From Antitrichia curtipendula (Eukaryota; Streptophyta; Bryopsida; Hypnales; Leucodontaceae): 64,000 nt of DNA. The position numbers and the translations under genes are program-made. The stretch is taken from positions 22,028,696 through 22,092,695 of the forward strand of contig OX579638.1 in assembly GCA_951230915.1 (NCBI GenBank), written 5' to 3'. Below are positions 32,581 to 46,062 of this stretch, one piece after another. Position 1 is the first letter of the stretch, and each line of letters starts with the position of its first letter. Under the pieces are notes generated by a model. The model was not told where the DNA came from. It did not search any database and saw only the letters and a program-made list of their open reading frames with translations.

Positions 32581-33550
32581 TTAACCCCTTGATGTCCAAG
32601 GGGACCAAAAGTGTCCTCACATAGTCTAGAAGTCCAATTTGAAGTATTGTAATTTTTGCATCCAATGTGCAAATTCAATAAAAACTTGTTGGAAAATCTA
32701 CGCTTTGTCTTACTGCCTTCTGGTTTCAGTGGTAAATTTTTCAGATCAATCCAAGATGTATTGATGTTTTGAAAGCCATTCAAAGTTCATGGGGCAATTT
32801 GAGTTCATCAAAATGCATTTTGATGGTTGCAATTTTGAGGGCTTGTGTTCCTTTCATCAAATATTGGTTTATATTTCCCTTGAAGTCTAGTTATTGTGGT
32901 AAAATTTTCATGTCAATCTAAAATGTTTAGAATGTTTGGAAGCAATTTGAAGTTCAAAATCTGAACATTTCTGGATTACAATGAACTTTGGCAGCCTATT
33001 TCTTCTTCATACAATGTTCATTTCCAATAAATGTTTTTTGGAAAAGTTTCACATATTAGTCTAGTTTGTGTGGTTAAAATTTCATATCAATCCAAGAAGT
33101 TATGAGTGATTGAGAAGCATTTTAGTGGAAGGAGGTTCAGCCTAAGATGTGTTTTTTGCAACTTTTCTTGTTATTATTTGACATTTCAAAGCCATTTTGC
33201 AAACACAATGAATCACTTAAATGATATTTTCTTTCACCAATGTGTTTGTATGTTGGTTTTGAAACACTTTATAGTTTAAATTTTTTTCATTTGAGTTTGT
33301 TTAGAAATCAAATTTCACCTCCAAATGTGTTGCTAGGAAAATTTCAGAGTCCTTTTTCTACCCTAAAACATTCTAATCTTGCAACCTTTGTGGCCAAATG
33401 ACTCCAAATTTGATTCACGCATCTACAACATGTACACTATAAGACTATGCAATTGAGATTTCTCTACTTTAGTGACATTTTGTATTATAACATTTGAAAA
33501 TCAATGATGTTTTTAAACCCAATTGAAAGGCCTTGACCTTGAAGGATTAA
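32581..33550. mobile_element. TTAA-bounded TIR element, family 4 (about 970 bp)
   Basis: The left end TTAACCCCTTGATGTCCAAG is mirrored by the right end, whose complement reads TTAATCCTTCAAGGTCAAGG, with TTAA at both edges. The interior repeats a theme (AAATTTTCATGTCAATCTAA, TTTCATATCAATCCAAGA) at roughly 170-bp intervals. The right TTAA is also the left edge of the next element, so the two abut. Confidence 0.55.
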
Positions 33551-34150
33551 TCCCTAAAGTTCTTTGCAAGCCAAGGTGGTTTCTAAGAAATTTAGGCATC
33601 TAAAATGGAGTATCAAATATCTTTTTTTTCTTCCTCATTTTGTTGATGAGAATAAGAAAACCAACAATCAAACTTCTAGGGAATCTAATTGTTATGGAAA
33701 TTCAATAGTTGAAAAAAAAAATTTAAATCTTTTGTTGGGGGGCCTAATTTAAGCAAGAAAAAGGGAATATCATTTTGGTTTGAAAAATTGCATATTTAGA
33801 ACTTCCTAACTTCAGATCCTACTTGAATTGAATGTTCCAAAATCATCCTTGCAAAAGAATTTTGAGTTATAGTCCTCGATAGCCCAACAAACTGACAAAG
33901 TCACATTGTTAAAATTTTGGGCAGTCTTGCAAAAAAAAACATTTTGCTCCAATTTTTGAGCTTTGTTTCCACACATACATTGTCCTCAAATCACATATTT
34001 TTTACATGTAACCCTAATACTAGTCAAGAATAAGATCATATGGTCACAAATTCTAAATTAAAAAATAAATAAAATTTTAATTGATAGCCCTTTCTTTATT
34101 AAAGTGTTGATTTTCAATGATAATTTTGTGAAAACTTGCCAATTCTTGGA
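33547..34150. mobile_element. TTAA family 3, second copy
   Basis: It starts TTAATCCCTAAAGTTC and aligns through its length with 7799-8372. The right terminus is degraded and the boundary is approximate. Confidence 0.65.
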
Positions 34151-36131
34151 ACATGGATCCCACTACAGTACTTAAAGGTCAAAGTTGCCGGATAATAATC
34201 CAAAACATAGACACCAAATTTGGGGGAATTTATTTTTGCAAATTATTGTTTTTTGAAGTAAAAAAAGGAATATTGCAAAAATAATAGTTTTCAGCATTTA
34301 CCAAACATCTACCCAGCCTTGGTGTTTTTTGAAGAAAAAATTCAACACAAATGTGCCAATTGTACCTGTTACTTATGAACTTATGGTATAATATTTTATA
34401 TTTTTTTTTAATAAATCTTCAATTGCTTTGATATATAGTTATATATTATAACATTCCAAGGTTTTTGCACATCACTAACTTCGATCATAGCTTTGAACTT
34501 TTTTTTGAATTTGCTATAACATGTGCATGACAAACATTTGATGTATTTTAGATATTATTGACATGTGTCTATATTTCATGTACACTATGAAATGCAATTC
34601 TTTTTTTTGGATTTTTTGAAAACTATGTGAATTTTTGTACAAAATGTTGGATTTTTACACGTGGCACAGTAGAAAGAGAGATGGATCTCTTTTGAGATCC
34701 AAGTGGTAGTAAGTTCATTACTATAATTAATATTCACAATTTTTGCTTTAAACAAGATTGTAAAACACAACTTAACAATGGTGATTATCATATTTATAAG
34801 CCATAAGGTATTGTGATGATACCCATCAGTATTTGGATTTTTGCATCAAAAATCAATCTCAAGTACATTAAGTTTTGCAATTTGCCTTGGTAGTAACGGT
34901 ATTATTGGTATTCGTAAATTGCATCAATAGATTGTTGGAGCTAAAAAATAAATTGCAGTTAAGAAAGATTTTTTTAAATGCTATTGAACTTCAAATAATT
35001 GTAATGTAATAATTGTTAAAGTTTATTAGTTGTTAGTGCTAGGAAATAACTCAATTAGCACTCTTGATTCCATTAATTCTTTATTCTACTTGGATTTATG
35101 CTTAGTTTCCGAGTTAGTTTCAAAGTTTTCAAATCTTTTAGAATTGCGCTTTACAAGTTGTTTATAATTGAATGCCTAAAGGACACTGGAAGTTTAAAAA
35201 AAATTTAAGTAATAAAGTATAGCTTTGAAGTGTAGTTTAACTATATTTTTATTTTTTTTTATTATAGGCTATTCTAAATAAGGAAAATAAAGTAGTAGTT
35301 GTGTAGTGTTTTCTATGCCAAGTAAAAAATTTCCTTTAGATACTAATAAAATATTTCAAAACTTTGAACTTCAATTAGAAACTTTAAACTTCAAGTAGAA
35401 GCTTTCTATTTCAACTAGGAACATTGCACTTGTTAGGCATATCATCTCACTAATAATGTAATTTTTAACGTTATCATCCATTATTCTTTTACTAAGTTAA
35501 CTAGTGCCGGTCATATACTTGGAAGTCATTGAAAGTGCATTCAATGCACAAGACATAAAAATAAAAGTTGTAGGATAAATATAGAATTTAAAAAACAAAC
35601 AATAAAGGCAAGACTAAAATCTAATCGACCAACTAATAAAATAAGTAAAATTTATACTAATTTTATTTTAAAATAAAAATAAAAAAACAAACAAATAAGA
35701 CAATTACTAATTCAAATTCCTTTAAAAAAGCGGTTCTACTCATTATTTCTTTAGTGATTGTGCACATTTAGATCCCCCAAAGAAGCCCACCTTCCCCAAA
35801 GATTCAATATGTATATATAAATGAAACTAATATTTTAAAAACTTTAATTTTATTATTATTATTGACAATATGTTGATAAAATTGTACAAAACAATGATTA
35901 AAAAATCAAATAGTTTTTACTTTTATAATTATTCTAAATTTAAGATATTTCAATTGCTTGTTGAACATTAGTCTTCTTTTTATAGATTAGTTTAAAATAA
36001 AGCATTGTGTTTCCATATTATTCACTTGTTCAAATATATAAATTACTTTATAAATTAGTCATTGTGAAAAAATTCATTTTTCATTTTTCATTTTTCATTT
36101 ATTAGTTGAGAGTGTTCAAGGTTAAAGGAAG
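34151..36131. other. Very AT-rich spacer and upstream region of the beta-glucosidase gene
   Basis: No gene or intact repeat was recognised. The last 100 bp include three TTCATTTTT units (36073-36100) just upstream of the start codon. Confidence 0.45.
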
Positions 36132-39100
36132 ATGAAGATGTCCTATTTATTAGTAGTTTTATTGTTAATTCAAGCTTGGAGTTGTATTGATGGGCGATCC
36201 CATCAACACAACAATTATAATCATTTTCAGCTTAATGCTGACGTGGCAACGGAGGATCCACTCACGGCTTCCAAATTGAATGTATATCCAGAGCAATTGT
36301 TTCCAGGAGATTTGCATAGATCACAATTTCCAAAAGGCTTTGTCTTTGGGTCTGCAGGATCTGCTTATCAGGTTGGACACTTTTGTTTGTTTGATTGTTT
36401 GAGTATTGATATAATCCCTATAAAATTCATTTGATTATTATTAATTTTTTTAAACCAAATAAGTATATTGAAGTTTTTTGAAATATTATAATTAATTTCC
36501 ATAAATGTTGTCCCAATTTGTTTCAGTGGTATCAAAGGAAGGTTTAATTAGAATAACTCGGTACAAAAGAATTACAATGCCAAACTCCATCAAACTCCAC
36601 TTTGGATACTCCCTAGTTTTTTTAAAACTCCCGCTCGTGGGGCCCGTACTATCAACACTTTACAATTAATTCTATAGCAATTATTTAAGTTTTTGGAGAT
36701 TTTTTTGACAAAACTCATATATTCGGAGGACTTGTCTATAGCTTGAAGGAGCAGCTTTTGAAGGAGGCAAAGGCCGAAGTATATGGGATGATTTTGTTGC
36801 TCAACCGGGGCGAGTCATTGACAATTCTACTGGAAATATTGCTACGGATCAATATCATCGATATGCGGTACGTGTTGCATTGAACATTGTTAACCAACAT
36901 AAACCATTCATTTCCCCTTGGAAATTGAGATAATGCCTCCTTGGATTACTAGGAATGGATTTAGTTTAATTTGCAAAGAATCATTCATTTGGCTGACTCA
37001 TTGGTTGCAAAGTTAGAGGCTCCTGCTTGGGGGGGGGGGGGGGGGGAGCAAAAGGAATCAAAATATTCGTTAATAATGTCATAAACTAACATATGATTCA
37101 AAAAAAAATTACTAGCACAAAATTATAATTTTTTTGTTGATATTTATTTGTATTATCATTTAAAGACACTAATAATATCTAATCAATTGTGTTTGAAAAT
37201 ATTGTAGGAAGACGTGTGGCTCATGAAGGACGTTGGATTTGATGCATATCATCTCTCTATTTCTTGGCCTCGAATATTTCCAAGTAACTATGTTTTACTT
37301 TATAACTAATCATATTTGGTGCTACAATTATATTATATTGATGGCATTCAATCTTGGATTTTTTTAATTAAATAAATACTTTTGCAACTTTCACAGTGCT
37401 TGATTTATTTATACATTATCCATTGATTGTGCAATTAGTATTATTATCAAAAGACTTCAAAAAAAATTTAACTATTCTTTTTGTAGATGGTGTTGGAGTA
37501 ATAAACAAAGAAGGAGTTGAATACTATCACAAACTCCTTGATGCCCTTTTGGAAGTTGGTAAATTGATGAACTCATTTGTTGTTTAGTATTTATTTATCT
37601 TTATCATATTTTGAATCTACTATTGTTATTTAAATGATGATTAGGTAATTTTTATTAAATCAATATTTACATATTTATTATAAAAACTTGTTATTAGTTG
37701 TAAAAAATAATAAATATAAAAATATAATAAATTGATACTTTCAATCTAATACTATTCAAAAATATAGATGGAAATTCAAAATTATCTACATGGATAACTG
37801 ATTATTTTAATAAATATTTATGTTAATTATTTTTATATTATTTAATAATTTTAAATGGTATCATGGTGATATTTATTTGCCTTGTATTTGTTTTGAAGGT
37901 ATTGAACCTTATGTAACCATTTACAATTGGGACATGCCAAGTGTTCTTGAAGATTCTATGGATGGATGGTTAAATCCCAAGATGGCGTATGTAACCAAAT
38001 TTTTTTCTTGTCCTTATAAAATAGTTCATTACACTTTAATTTTAATTTTGATAATACAAATAGTATAATTTTAGTTGTATATTTAATCATTTTATATTTT
38101 ATACAATAAATAAAAATTTACAAAAATAAAATGTTTTTATTTATTTTTATTTTTATTTATTTTGCAGGGATATTTTAGGTGAAGTTGCTCGCTTTTACTT
38201 CCAAGAATTTGGAAGCAAGGTTAAGAAATGGATGACATTTAATGAAATACATAGCTTTGTTCAACTAGGCTATCTTGGTGGAGGATTTGCACCCGGTCGT
38301 TGTTCTCAACCATATGGAAATTGCACAAAAGGCAACTCTTTTATTGAACCATGGATTGCCGCACACAATGCACTCAATGGACATGCTCGAGTTGTGGATA
38401 TTTATAGAAAAGAATTTCAAGTAAGCATTTTTTTATACTTAAATTTCTTTTGATTATCTTGATTGAAGTTTTTTATATTTGCATTTTGGTGTTTATATTG
38501 ATCTTTGTAACTAATGGACAATTTTAGGCTCAACAAAAGGGAACTATTGGAATAAAAAATGATTGCATGTGGTATATACCTCTCACTGATTCTAAAGAAG
38601 ATAAAGAAGCTGCTCAAAGAGGACTTGAGTTTTATTTTGGTTGGTAAGTAACTGAAACAATTGAATCTTCATCCAGTATTTTGTATATGTTGTATATACT
38701 TGAATTATATTGAATGCAATACGTAAATATTTCAATACATGGTGATATATCAATTTTTTCATACTCAAATTTTCAAATTTTGAGTGTTATGTCGTTGTAT
38801 TTCTACAGGTTTATGGATCCCATTGTTTTCGGAGACTATCCACTATCTATGAGAAAATATTTGGGTTATCGTTTACCAAAATTTACTGAGGATCAAAAAG
38901 CTTTGATAAAAGGATCTTATGATTGGATTGGTTTCAATCATTATTCAACTCAATATGCGTATCACACCAATGTAACTATTGAAAATGACAGTGGAGTGGG
39001 TTTTACAGGTGAGAATTGTTTTATAAAATTGAATAATGACTAGTGTGCCATGTATCATTGCCACAATATAATAAAAGTGAAATAAAAGGAATTTTTGTAA

Positions 39101-39265
39101 TGTTTAAATTCATAAAAAAATTCAAAATCCATTATCTTTTATGTTGTGAGTTAAAACGCCATGAAACAAAGTCCATACACCCCTGTTTGTTGAGGGCTTT
39201 TTGACAATACTATGAACTAATACTCATTTTCTTAATGCACTTTGTGATGCAGCTTATCGCAATGG
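36132..39265 (+). CDS. Glycoside hydrolase family 1 beta-glucosidase, 5' part, cut by an assembly gap
   Basis: Plant family 1 enzymes hydrolyse beta-glucosides (defence compounds, lignin precursors, hormone conjugates), usually in the apoplast, vacuole or ER. Exons: 36132-36371, 36742-36867, 37208-37283, 37487-37558, 37899-37986, 38168-38420, 38528-38643, 38809-39008, then 39253 into the gap. Phases agree and about 395 residues are visible. A signal peptide (residues 1-21, [21 protein letters not shown]) points to secretion. Family landmarks are [39 protein letters not shown], the acid/base glutamate E227 in TFNEI, APGRCS and FGDYPLSM. The usual proline after the glutamate is isoleucine here. 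The second catalytic glutamate (ITENG or VTENG, near residue 430) should follow the gap, but no coding sequence for the remaining third is seen after 39465. Either the gap hides a larger missing piece or the gene is truncated. Confidence 0.9.
37029..37046 (+). repeat. Homopolymer of 18 G
   Basis: A G run in intron 2 of the beta-glucosidase gene. Such runs are prone to sequencing and assembly error. Confidence 0.95.
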
Positions 39266-39465
39266 NNNNNNNNNNNNNNNNNNNNNNNNNNNNNNNNNNN
39301 NNNNNNNNNNNNNNNNNNNNNNNNNNNNNNNNNNNNNNNNNNNNNNNNNNNNNNNNNNNNNNNNNNNNNNNNNNNNNNNNNNNNNNNNNNNNNNNNNNNN
39401 NNNNNNNNNNNNNNNNNNNNNNNNNNNNNNNNNNNNNNNNNNNNNNNNNNNNNNNNNNNNNNNNN
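39266..39465. other. Assembly gap (200 N)
   Basis: Exactly 200 undetermined bases. The round number suggests a placeholder rather than a measured distance. Confidence 0.98.
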
Positions 39466-42239
39466 AAAATAATTAAGTGATGTCAATTCTATAATTGCCA
39501 TGTGTTTTATTGATTGAAGTGTCTATTAGCCTTTATCTATCATATGTCTTGTGCCAAATACAACAAAATGTACTTTCACATAAACTTCTAGAAAGTACTC
39601 GTTGTATTAACAAAATTAGATGAATTTAGACCAGTTCATTTTGACATAAGCAATAAAATTCCATAGTGATCTAGACTCAATTTTGTCAATACAAGTGGCT
39701 TTCTAAAAAATCAAGTGGTATTATCATCCAAACCTACATAGTTTTGATGTTTGATGAAGCATTTTTTTCACTAGCATATTTTTTTAATCATATTCAAGTG
39801 TAAAACATAATTCTCAAATTTTCAGAGACTTGAAGAGAATATTCTTCAATCATATAAAATTAGTTTGGAAGTAAAAATAATTATTTTATGAAGATACCTA
39901 ATTAAAATAATATTATTCTATGTGTATTTTTTCAAATCTATTTTATTTATACTTATCTTTAAAATGAAACTAAAAACAAAAACAAAAAAAAATGCAATTG
40001 AAGGTCTCACTCAAACTATAAAATAAACTTCCTTCATATATATTTGTGCTTGTTATTTTAGTTTGGATGCTCAACAATACCATCATCATATAATATATTA
40101 TTTAGAGCAAATATAAGAAAAATATCAAAGTAATACATTAAGAATTGAAATAACTGTAGAATACCTAAACTGATCATATTTTTATGTCTTCCTCATCTAC
40201 AAGATCTGCTAAACAACCATCATTTTTCACATCCTCCCCACTCACCTCCCCACCACGTGCAATCATAGCACTACTTGACTTGAACTTGGTGTATTTAGAG
40301 ATTAAAAGTGAATCATGATTAGTTTAGAATAATTGACAAAATTGTTGTGATAAAAAAGGGCTTGAAACTTTTTAGATGATAAGAAAAAAATACAAGCACT
40401 TTAGTGATATTCAAAGAAAGATGGAGAATAAAATGAGCACTTAAACATTTAGTCATGTTCAATTAGAAGTAGATTCTAACAATGTAAGATTATAAAATGT
40501 ACTACCGTATGCTACCATCTTCATACTCATATACATGTAAAGTATTCTAAATCAATTGATGATTTTGTTAACTAATGAAGAATATCAATCCCACTAAAAA
40601 GTCTAAATCTATGAAGAACAAAAGTATGTATAAAGTTTGGTAAATCAATTTTATTGCATGCAATAATTAGATGATTCTATGTTAGAAGAACAAGGTATCA
40701 TTTCAATTGCAAAAAAGTTGAAACTTTTACAAATAGAAGCAAAGAAAAGATAAGAGATTTATGGTATCTCTTCCTTACAAAATGTACTCAAATAGCTTGA
40801 AATTTTCACAAAATGTGTAAGGGAATCTAAGTGGTTTACAAAATAATACTCCAGAGTAGTAACTATAGTTTACAAATTTGTTTAAAAAAAAAGGTATGCA
40901 AAGAATTTTAGTTAATGATCCAAACATTTTTCCAATTGCTAAAACAACTTCATTTTATAAACTATTTTTGGTCTACACTTTCAACAAATGTACTAGTGTT
41001 AATAGATTCATGTAGGAACATCCTCACATCAATTTCTATTCTTATTTAGTATCTAAAAACATAAACAACAAAAAATTAAGTTTATGCCTTGATTGCCAAC
41101 AATATATACAAAAAGATTGTTCATAAGTTTCTTAATACTCGAGTTAATCATGTTGGTTGCCTCAAAAACTTGTCAATTAATAGTTGTTTTTGAACAATTG
41201 TTCTAGGTGGTCAAGATGTTAAAGAACCAACAAGGTAGACTATCATAAATGACTTTAAAATAGTTGTGGTTTTTAATATGAAACTTTGTTCATTTGGCCT
41301 CAAAATTCCATGGTCTTTGTCATACATTACTAAATGAACCCTATATTTGTCAATGTAGGAATTTTTTTAACTAAACCAAATTTGATTTGAAGGCCATTGC
41401 CAAAATTAGTGCATCCCACAGTAATAGCATTAACTTGCACTAAGCTAAGAATTTTGTGAAACTATAATGTGCGCAAATATAATAATTCATCAGCCCTTTA
41501 GATAAAACCAATGAAATGTGGTCCATAATATTTTCATAATACTTTTTCAAACTACACGTTTTTTCATTCAAATTTTATTCGCCATCATCTACCTTCATCC
41601 AAATTTTATTCAATATTACATATTTTAATCCAAATTTCATCCGAATGTTTACACTAATTGCATCACATTTGACTTCTACAATTTATTCAAATAGCATGCA
41701 AATATCATAAGGGGGTCTTGCATTATCAAACTTTGTAACTAATAGATTTAACTTGTGAAGTGACTTAATTTGCAACCAAAAAAAGAAGTAAGCTTATTGT
41801 GTAGTAAGGTGGGCTCCTCCCTCGGCTCTTCCAAATCCCTACACTAAATAGTGGAATTAGGTTGTCCCACACTAATTTATTGACATTCTATGCTATATAA
41901 ATATTTATTGTTTCTTTACAAAGATGCACTGTTTTTGAATTAAATATTATTGTAATTAGGACTCACAAACCTTAATGTGTACAAACGAAAATATGTGTAG
42001 AAATATTTGTTGACTTTGATAGCTTGTAAATTAATTTTCTTGAAGTAAGGCAACTTAATTGTTAACGCAACTTAATTTAGTATAGTTATTATTATTAGAC
42101 TAGGCAAATTTTCATATTTTTTTAATGGCAAGTGAAAGGAGTTTAATTCCAATACACTAAACAATATGAAGATTCAAAGTGTTTTTTGGTAGAGGTTCCC
42201 AAATTGTTTCTTCCACATAATTACGCACATATTGATTTT
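39466..42239. other. Very AT-rich spacer, nothing recognised
   Basis: No exon of the beta-glucosidase gene, no other gene and no intact terminal repeats were found. Confidence 0.5.
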
Positions 42240-43075
42240 GAAGACGTACAATGCCTTGTAGAAAGTAAGATAACTTCAATTTCAACTCGTAGGAATATTT
42301 TTCACAATGTGACCTTTTTAGACCTTATTTTGAGAACTAACTCATTAAATATTTTCTTTTAGGCAATCTTGATATGCATACCAAATTTCAATTTCAAGAG
42401 ACAAAAATTCCATTTCTGAAAATTTGTTTTTGTATTTTTTAGTATGATGTAAAATTATTGATTGAAAAATATTGTCAAAGAATTTTTCAAAATTTATTGT
42501 GCAAATATTTAAAAAACATCAATGCGTCCATTTCACTTTAAAGGAAAAAACCATTATCTATGATATTTTTTATGCTACAACAAATTCAATGTCAAGGTGT
42601 CATTAATAAGAAAATTGTACAACAAATTTCTCTAGATTATAATTGACATTTGGAAAATCAACTGCACCACCATGCTTAAAGGTACATAAGTAGTCATAAT
42701 GCAAGGATCAGTTAGTAAAATATAATAAAACTTAGAAATATCTATTTTATCAAATTTGAGAAGGCAACATTGAATTTGTTGTAGCATAAATTTTTCCTAG
42801 GTTATGGTTTTTTTTTCTAAAAGTAAAATGTACACATTGATGTTTTTTAAAATATTTGCACAGTAACTTTTTAAAAATTATCACTAATATTTTTCAAAAA
42901 ATAGAATTTTTGTTTCTTGGAATTGAAGTTTGGTGTGCAAATCAAGATTGCACAAAAGAATATATTTAACAAGTCAGTTCTCAAGTTTGGTCTAAAAGAG
43001 TCAAATTTTGAAAGATATTCCTATAAGTCAAAATTGGGATTACCTTACTTTCCAGAAGGCACTATACACATAGTG
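42240..43075. repeat. Long inverted duplication, arms about 310-360 bp
   Basis: The left arm (about 42240-42600) and right arm (about 42765-43075) are diverged inverted copies round a spacer of about 165 bp. Matching landmarks, left against the complement of the right, include GCAATCTTGAT, TAGGAATAT, TTTTAGACC and GAATTTGTTGTAGCATAAA. Divergence is substantial, so it is old. No coding region explains it. Confidence 0.85.
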
Positions 43076-43126
43076 ATGATGGCAGTTTGGAGTCAATGGT
43101 GCATTTGGGGGGAGGGTATGTTAAAC

Positions 43127-44032
43127 TTAACTCCTTAATAACAAAGGCTTTTTTTGTTGCCAAAAAACACTCAAAATTGCCATTTCTATTGCAAAGAGTA
43201 AACAAAATTTGAAAACTATTTTTTTTGCACATCTAATTGTAGGATCTTACACCTAACCTCGCACCTAACTAATATGAAATGTGTGGAATAAATTTCAAAA
43301 ATTTTGATTGCACATATTGCAAGATATTTGCATTCAAAGTACAGAAAATAATGTTTTTTTGTAAACTACGGGACTAGATTATTTGACTCCAAACCTTTTT
43401 AGCTTAAATTTTTTGCACTATAGAATTTTGAGGTTTAAATCTTTATAGATTTGAGCCAAGAGTCTATGAGGAAAAAAATTCAAAAATTTTAATTTTAATT
43501 ATTAAAAAAAATTGATAAGTAGAAGTAGGTACGAGATAGAAGAAAAATCTAAATTATTGATATTTCTAAGATGGAATTAAAACACACTAATTCCAATGGT
43601 GAAATTGTTCTAGCAAGCAAACTAAACCATGTGAAATTGTTATTTTTGAAAAATTGTAAAAACAACTTTCATAAATGAATATGACAAGTTATTTTTTTCA
43701 AGAAGATGCTTAGATTGCTTGAAAAACAAGATTGTCCATAACTTTCACATCACTTATTCAAATGAAATGAATAAAAGCTTTCCATACAATGTATATAATC
43801 TATTAAAAATGAAAAATGAAAAATGAAATCCTTCTTTTCCTCCAAATTTGCCCTATTTTGAGCTTATTTGGGCATAACTTTTACTTCCAAGCAGCAATTG
43901 AAAAAATCCCATGAATTCATCCAAAGATAATCAATTATTCTATCTTCAACAAAAGTTTCAAAAGATCATGACAAAAATTGAGATTGTAGGTACCTTCCTT
44001 AAATCCAATTTGTCCCTCAAAGGGACAGTAGT
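43127..44032 (+). mobile_element. TTAA family 1 copy with lost right end
   Basis: It starts TTAACTCCTTAATAAC and runs through the standard family order: AAACACTCAAAATTGCC, GTAGGATCTTACACCTAA, TAAGTAGAAGTAGGTACGAG, then TTGTCCCTCAAAGGGACA (44010-44027). The expected TTTAGGGGTTAA is missing after this point. It lies directly beside the inverted duplication. Confidence 0.75.
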
Positions 44033-45424
44033 GCTGTCCCAAAAAACATTCAAATCCATCCAATTTTTGACAAAATCATTGCATTCATGCTAACAAAAAG
44101 TAACATGTCAATCCTTCAATGGTAAACACTTAAGTACGATTGGATACATGGGATAGTGACTACGGATTCTTTACAAGATGTTCATGACTCCACACTACAA
44201 ATGTTTTTTGTAATTTTAGAGCATACCACTTCAAAAATTCATAAAAATTACAATTTTATTTAGAAAAATTATAATTCGACTTGCTTTTGTTTCGTGAAAC
44301 AAGCGCACACCTCTGGAAAAATATGCTCCCCTCTTAGAATTTGGAGTTGCACTCAAGATACTCAGATTACTACTATTGCATGGTAATAGGCTTGTCTAAT
44401 ACTTTACTGTGGCCTTGGGGGATGCTCTTCGAACTGGAGGGTGGTATGAGTCAGTTTTATTTTTTCTTCTGGCGATTTGGTGCAAAATTGCACCAAATTT
44501 TATGGCCTAGCACCATGCCTACAGGAGAGAAAAAATGGCACTAAAAAAAAGTGGGAAATCACCAGAAAACTTCAAATAAAAACAAAATCTTGGGATGAAA
44601 CCGCCAGATCATGGATGAAAAATTGAATTATGGATATATGATATGCGCTAATATGATATATTTTCTATCCAGTATGTGGATGAATGTTGAAATTTGGAGC
44701 GCACCACTATAACATCCAATATCGCTACTTCAGTGGGCACTTCATTAAAAAAATGAAAAAAAACAAAACCCTGGTATGAGTGCATTGACACAGTGACTTG
44801 GCTCTGGGTGCCGTGTATCCACTATCCAGTATGGAAGTAAATGGAGCTGATGATGTCCAATGGAATCTCGTTATAAATGCTGCTCTATCCATTACTGCAA
44901 GCAGTCTTTTTGTGTCTGTACAGCACTGGCAACGCAACAGGAAAGCAACAGAAACCAATAATGAAGTGAAGTGAAGTGATACATCCCCTCCTTTTCAAAC
45001 TTACTAAATTTTTCAAATTTATTGATGACATTCATTCACTTCTTAGGACGAAAAATTGAATGAGTACTGGCACACAGGATCTCTGTTGTACTCCATGTTT
45101 TTGTTTATGTGACCCATATTAAATTGATATTAAAAAAGAAAGAAAGGGTGGAATGATTATCTGTGTTATTAATCTTCATTGTTTTATTTTTAACCTGGAG
45201 TTTGTACTGACTAATCTTTAAAACGCGCAGTACTTGAGGCCATTGGTGTAAAAACATAAGCAAAACTGATAAAGGCCCGGTATAGAGTGTGTAAACTTTA
45301 CAACGAAAATGAAAAGAGGCCGTAAAATTGAGAAGTCTCCCTCTCCGCTTCCCCCTCATTTGCCATTGAGAAGTCCTCTTTTGGATCGGTGTAAATAGGC
45401 AAGAGGATTTCTAAGCCTTTGGGG
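44033..45424. other. Spacer, nothing recognised
   Basis: There are short open frames with no family resemblance. Around 44390-44960 composition is more balanced, but no gene model is supported. Confidence 0.4.
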
Positions 45425-45600
45425 GGGTCAAAAAAACACTCAAAGTTGTCAATGTCAATGCAAAGAGCAAAATTTATAAACATTTTTTTTTTTTTGCATA
45501 TTCAAGTGCAGGATCTTGCACTAGGCTTTAATGGAAAAAATGTGTGGAAGAAATTCCATAAACTTTGACCGAGTAGATTGCAAGATATTTGCATTTATGT
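45425..45600 (+). mobile_element. Fragment of TTAA family 1
   Basis: It carries AAAAACACTCAAAGTTGTC, GCAGGATCTTGCACTAG and ATTGCAAGATATTTGCATT in the same order as in the left third of 57986-58893. Confidence 0.65.
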
Positions 45601-45859
45601 TGGCTAAAGCGATTCTAACTACAACTATTCATAAATGATGGGATAATCAAACCATTATATAATGTGTATAGATTACTTTAGGGTGTAATACATACAATTT
45701 CAAAACAAATTTATAAATGTGTTGAAATGTTGATGTGTTGAAAATAAAGATATTCGAATGCAACCTATGCTTGTCATGATTAGTTAGTCCTATTAAAACA
45801 TTCTCACCATTGGCAATATGATATAATATACAGAAAAAATTATTAAAAAAAATTGTCTT

Positions 45860-46062
45860 TGAAATAACTTCAACTTTCATAGGTCAATTTTTTATTTATA
45901 AAAAATGCAATTATGGGTGAAAAGACATGCAACTTATTTGAATATACAAAACAAATTTATAAATGAAGTTGCACCTCAAAATAACTCTTCAACTTTCAAA
46001 CATCTAATTTATATTTATAAAAGAAATACACTTGTGGATGAAGGAATATTCACGTTATTTGA
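45860..46062. repeat. Tandem duplication, about 85 bp per copy
   Basis: Copies at 45860-45944 and 45978-46062 share AAATAACT, TCAACTTTCA, ATTTATAAAA and TTATTTGAA in the same order, with moderate divergence. Confidence 0.65.

Noticed and set aside
39232..39501. Open frames running across the N gap on both strands
   Set aside because: They are artefacts of undetermined bases.
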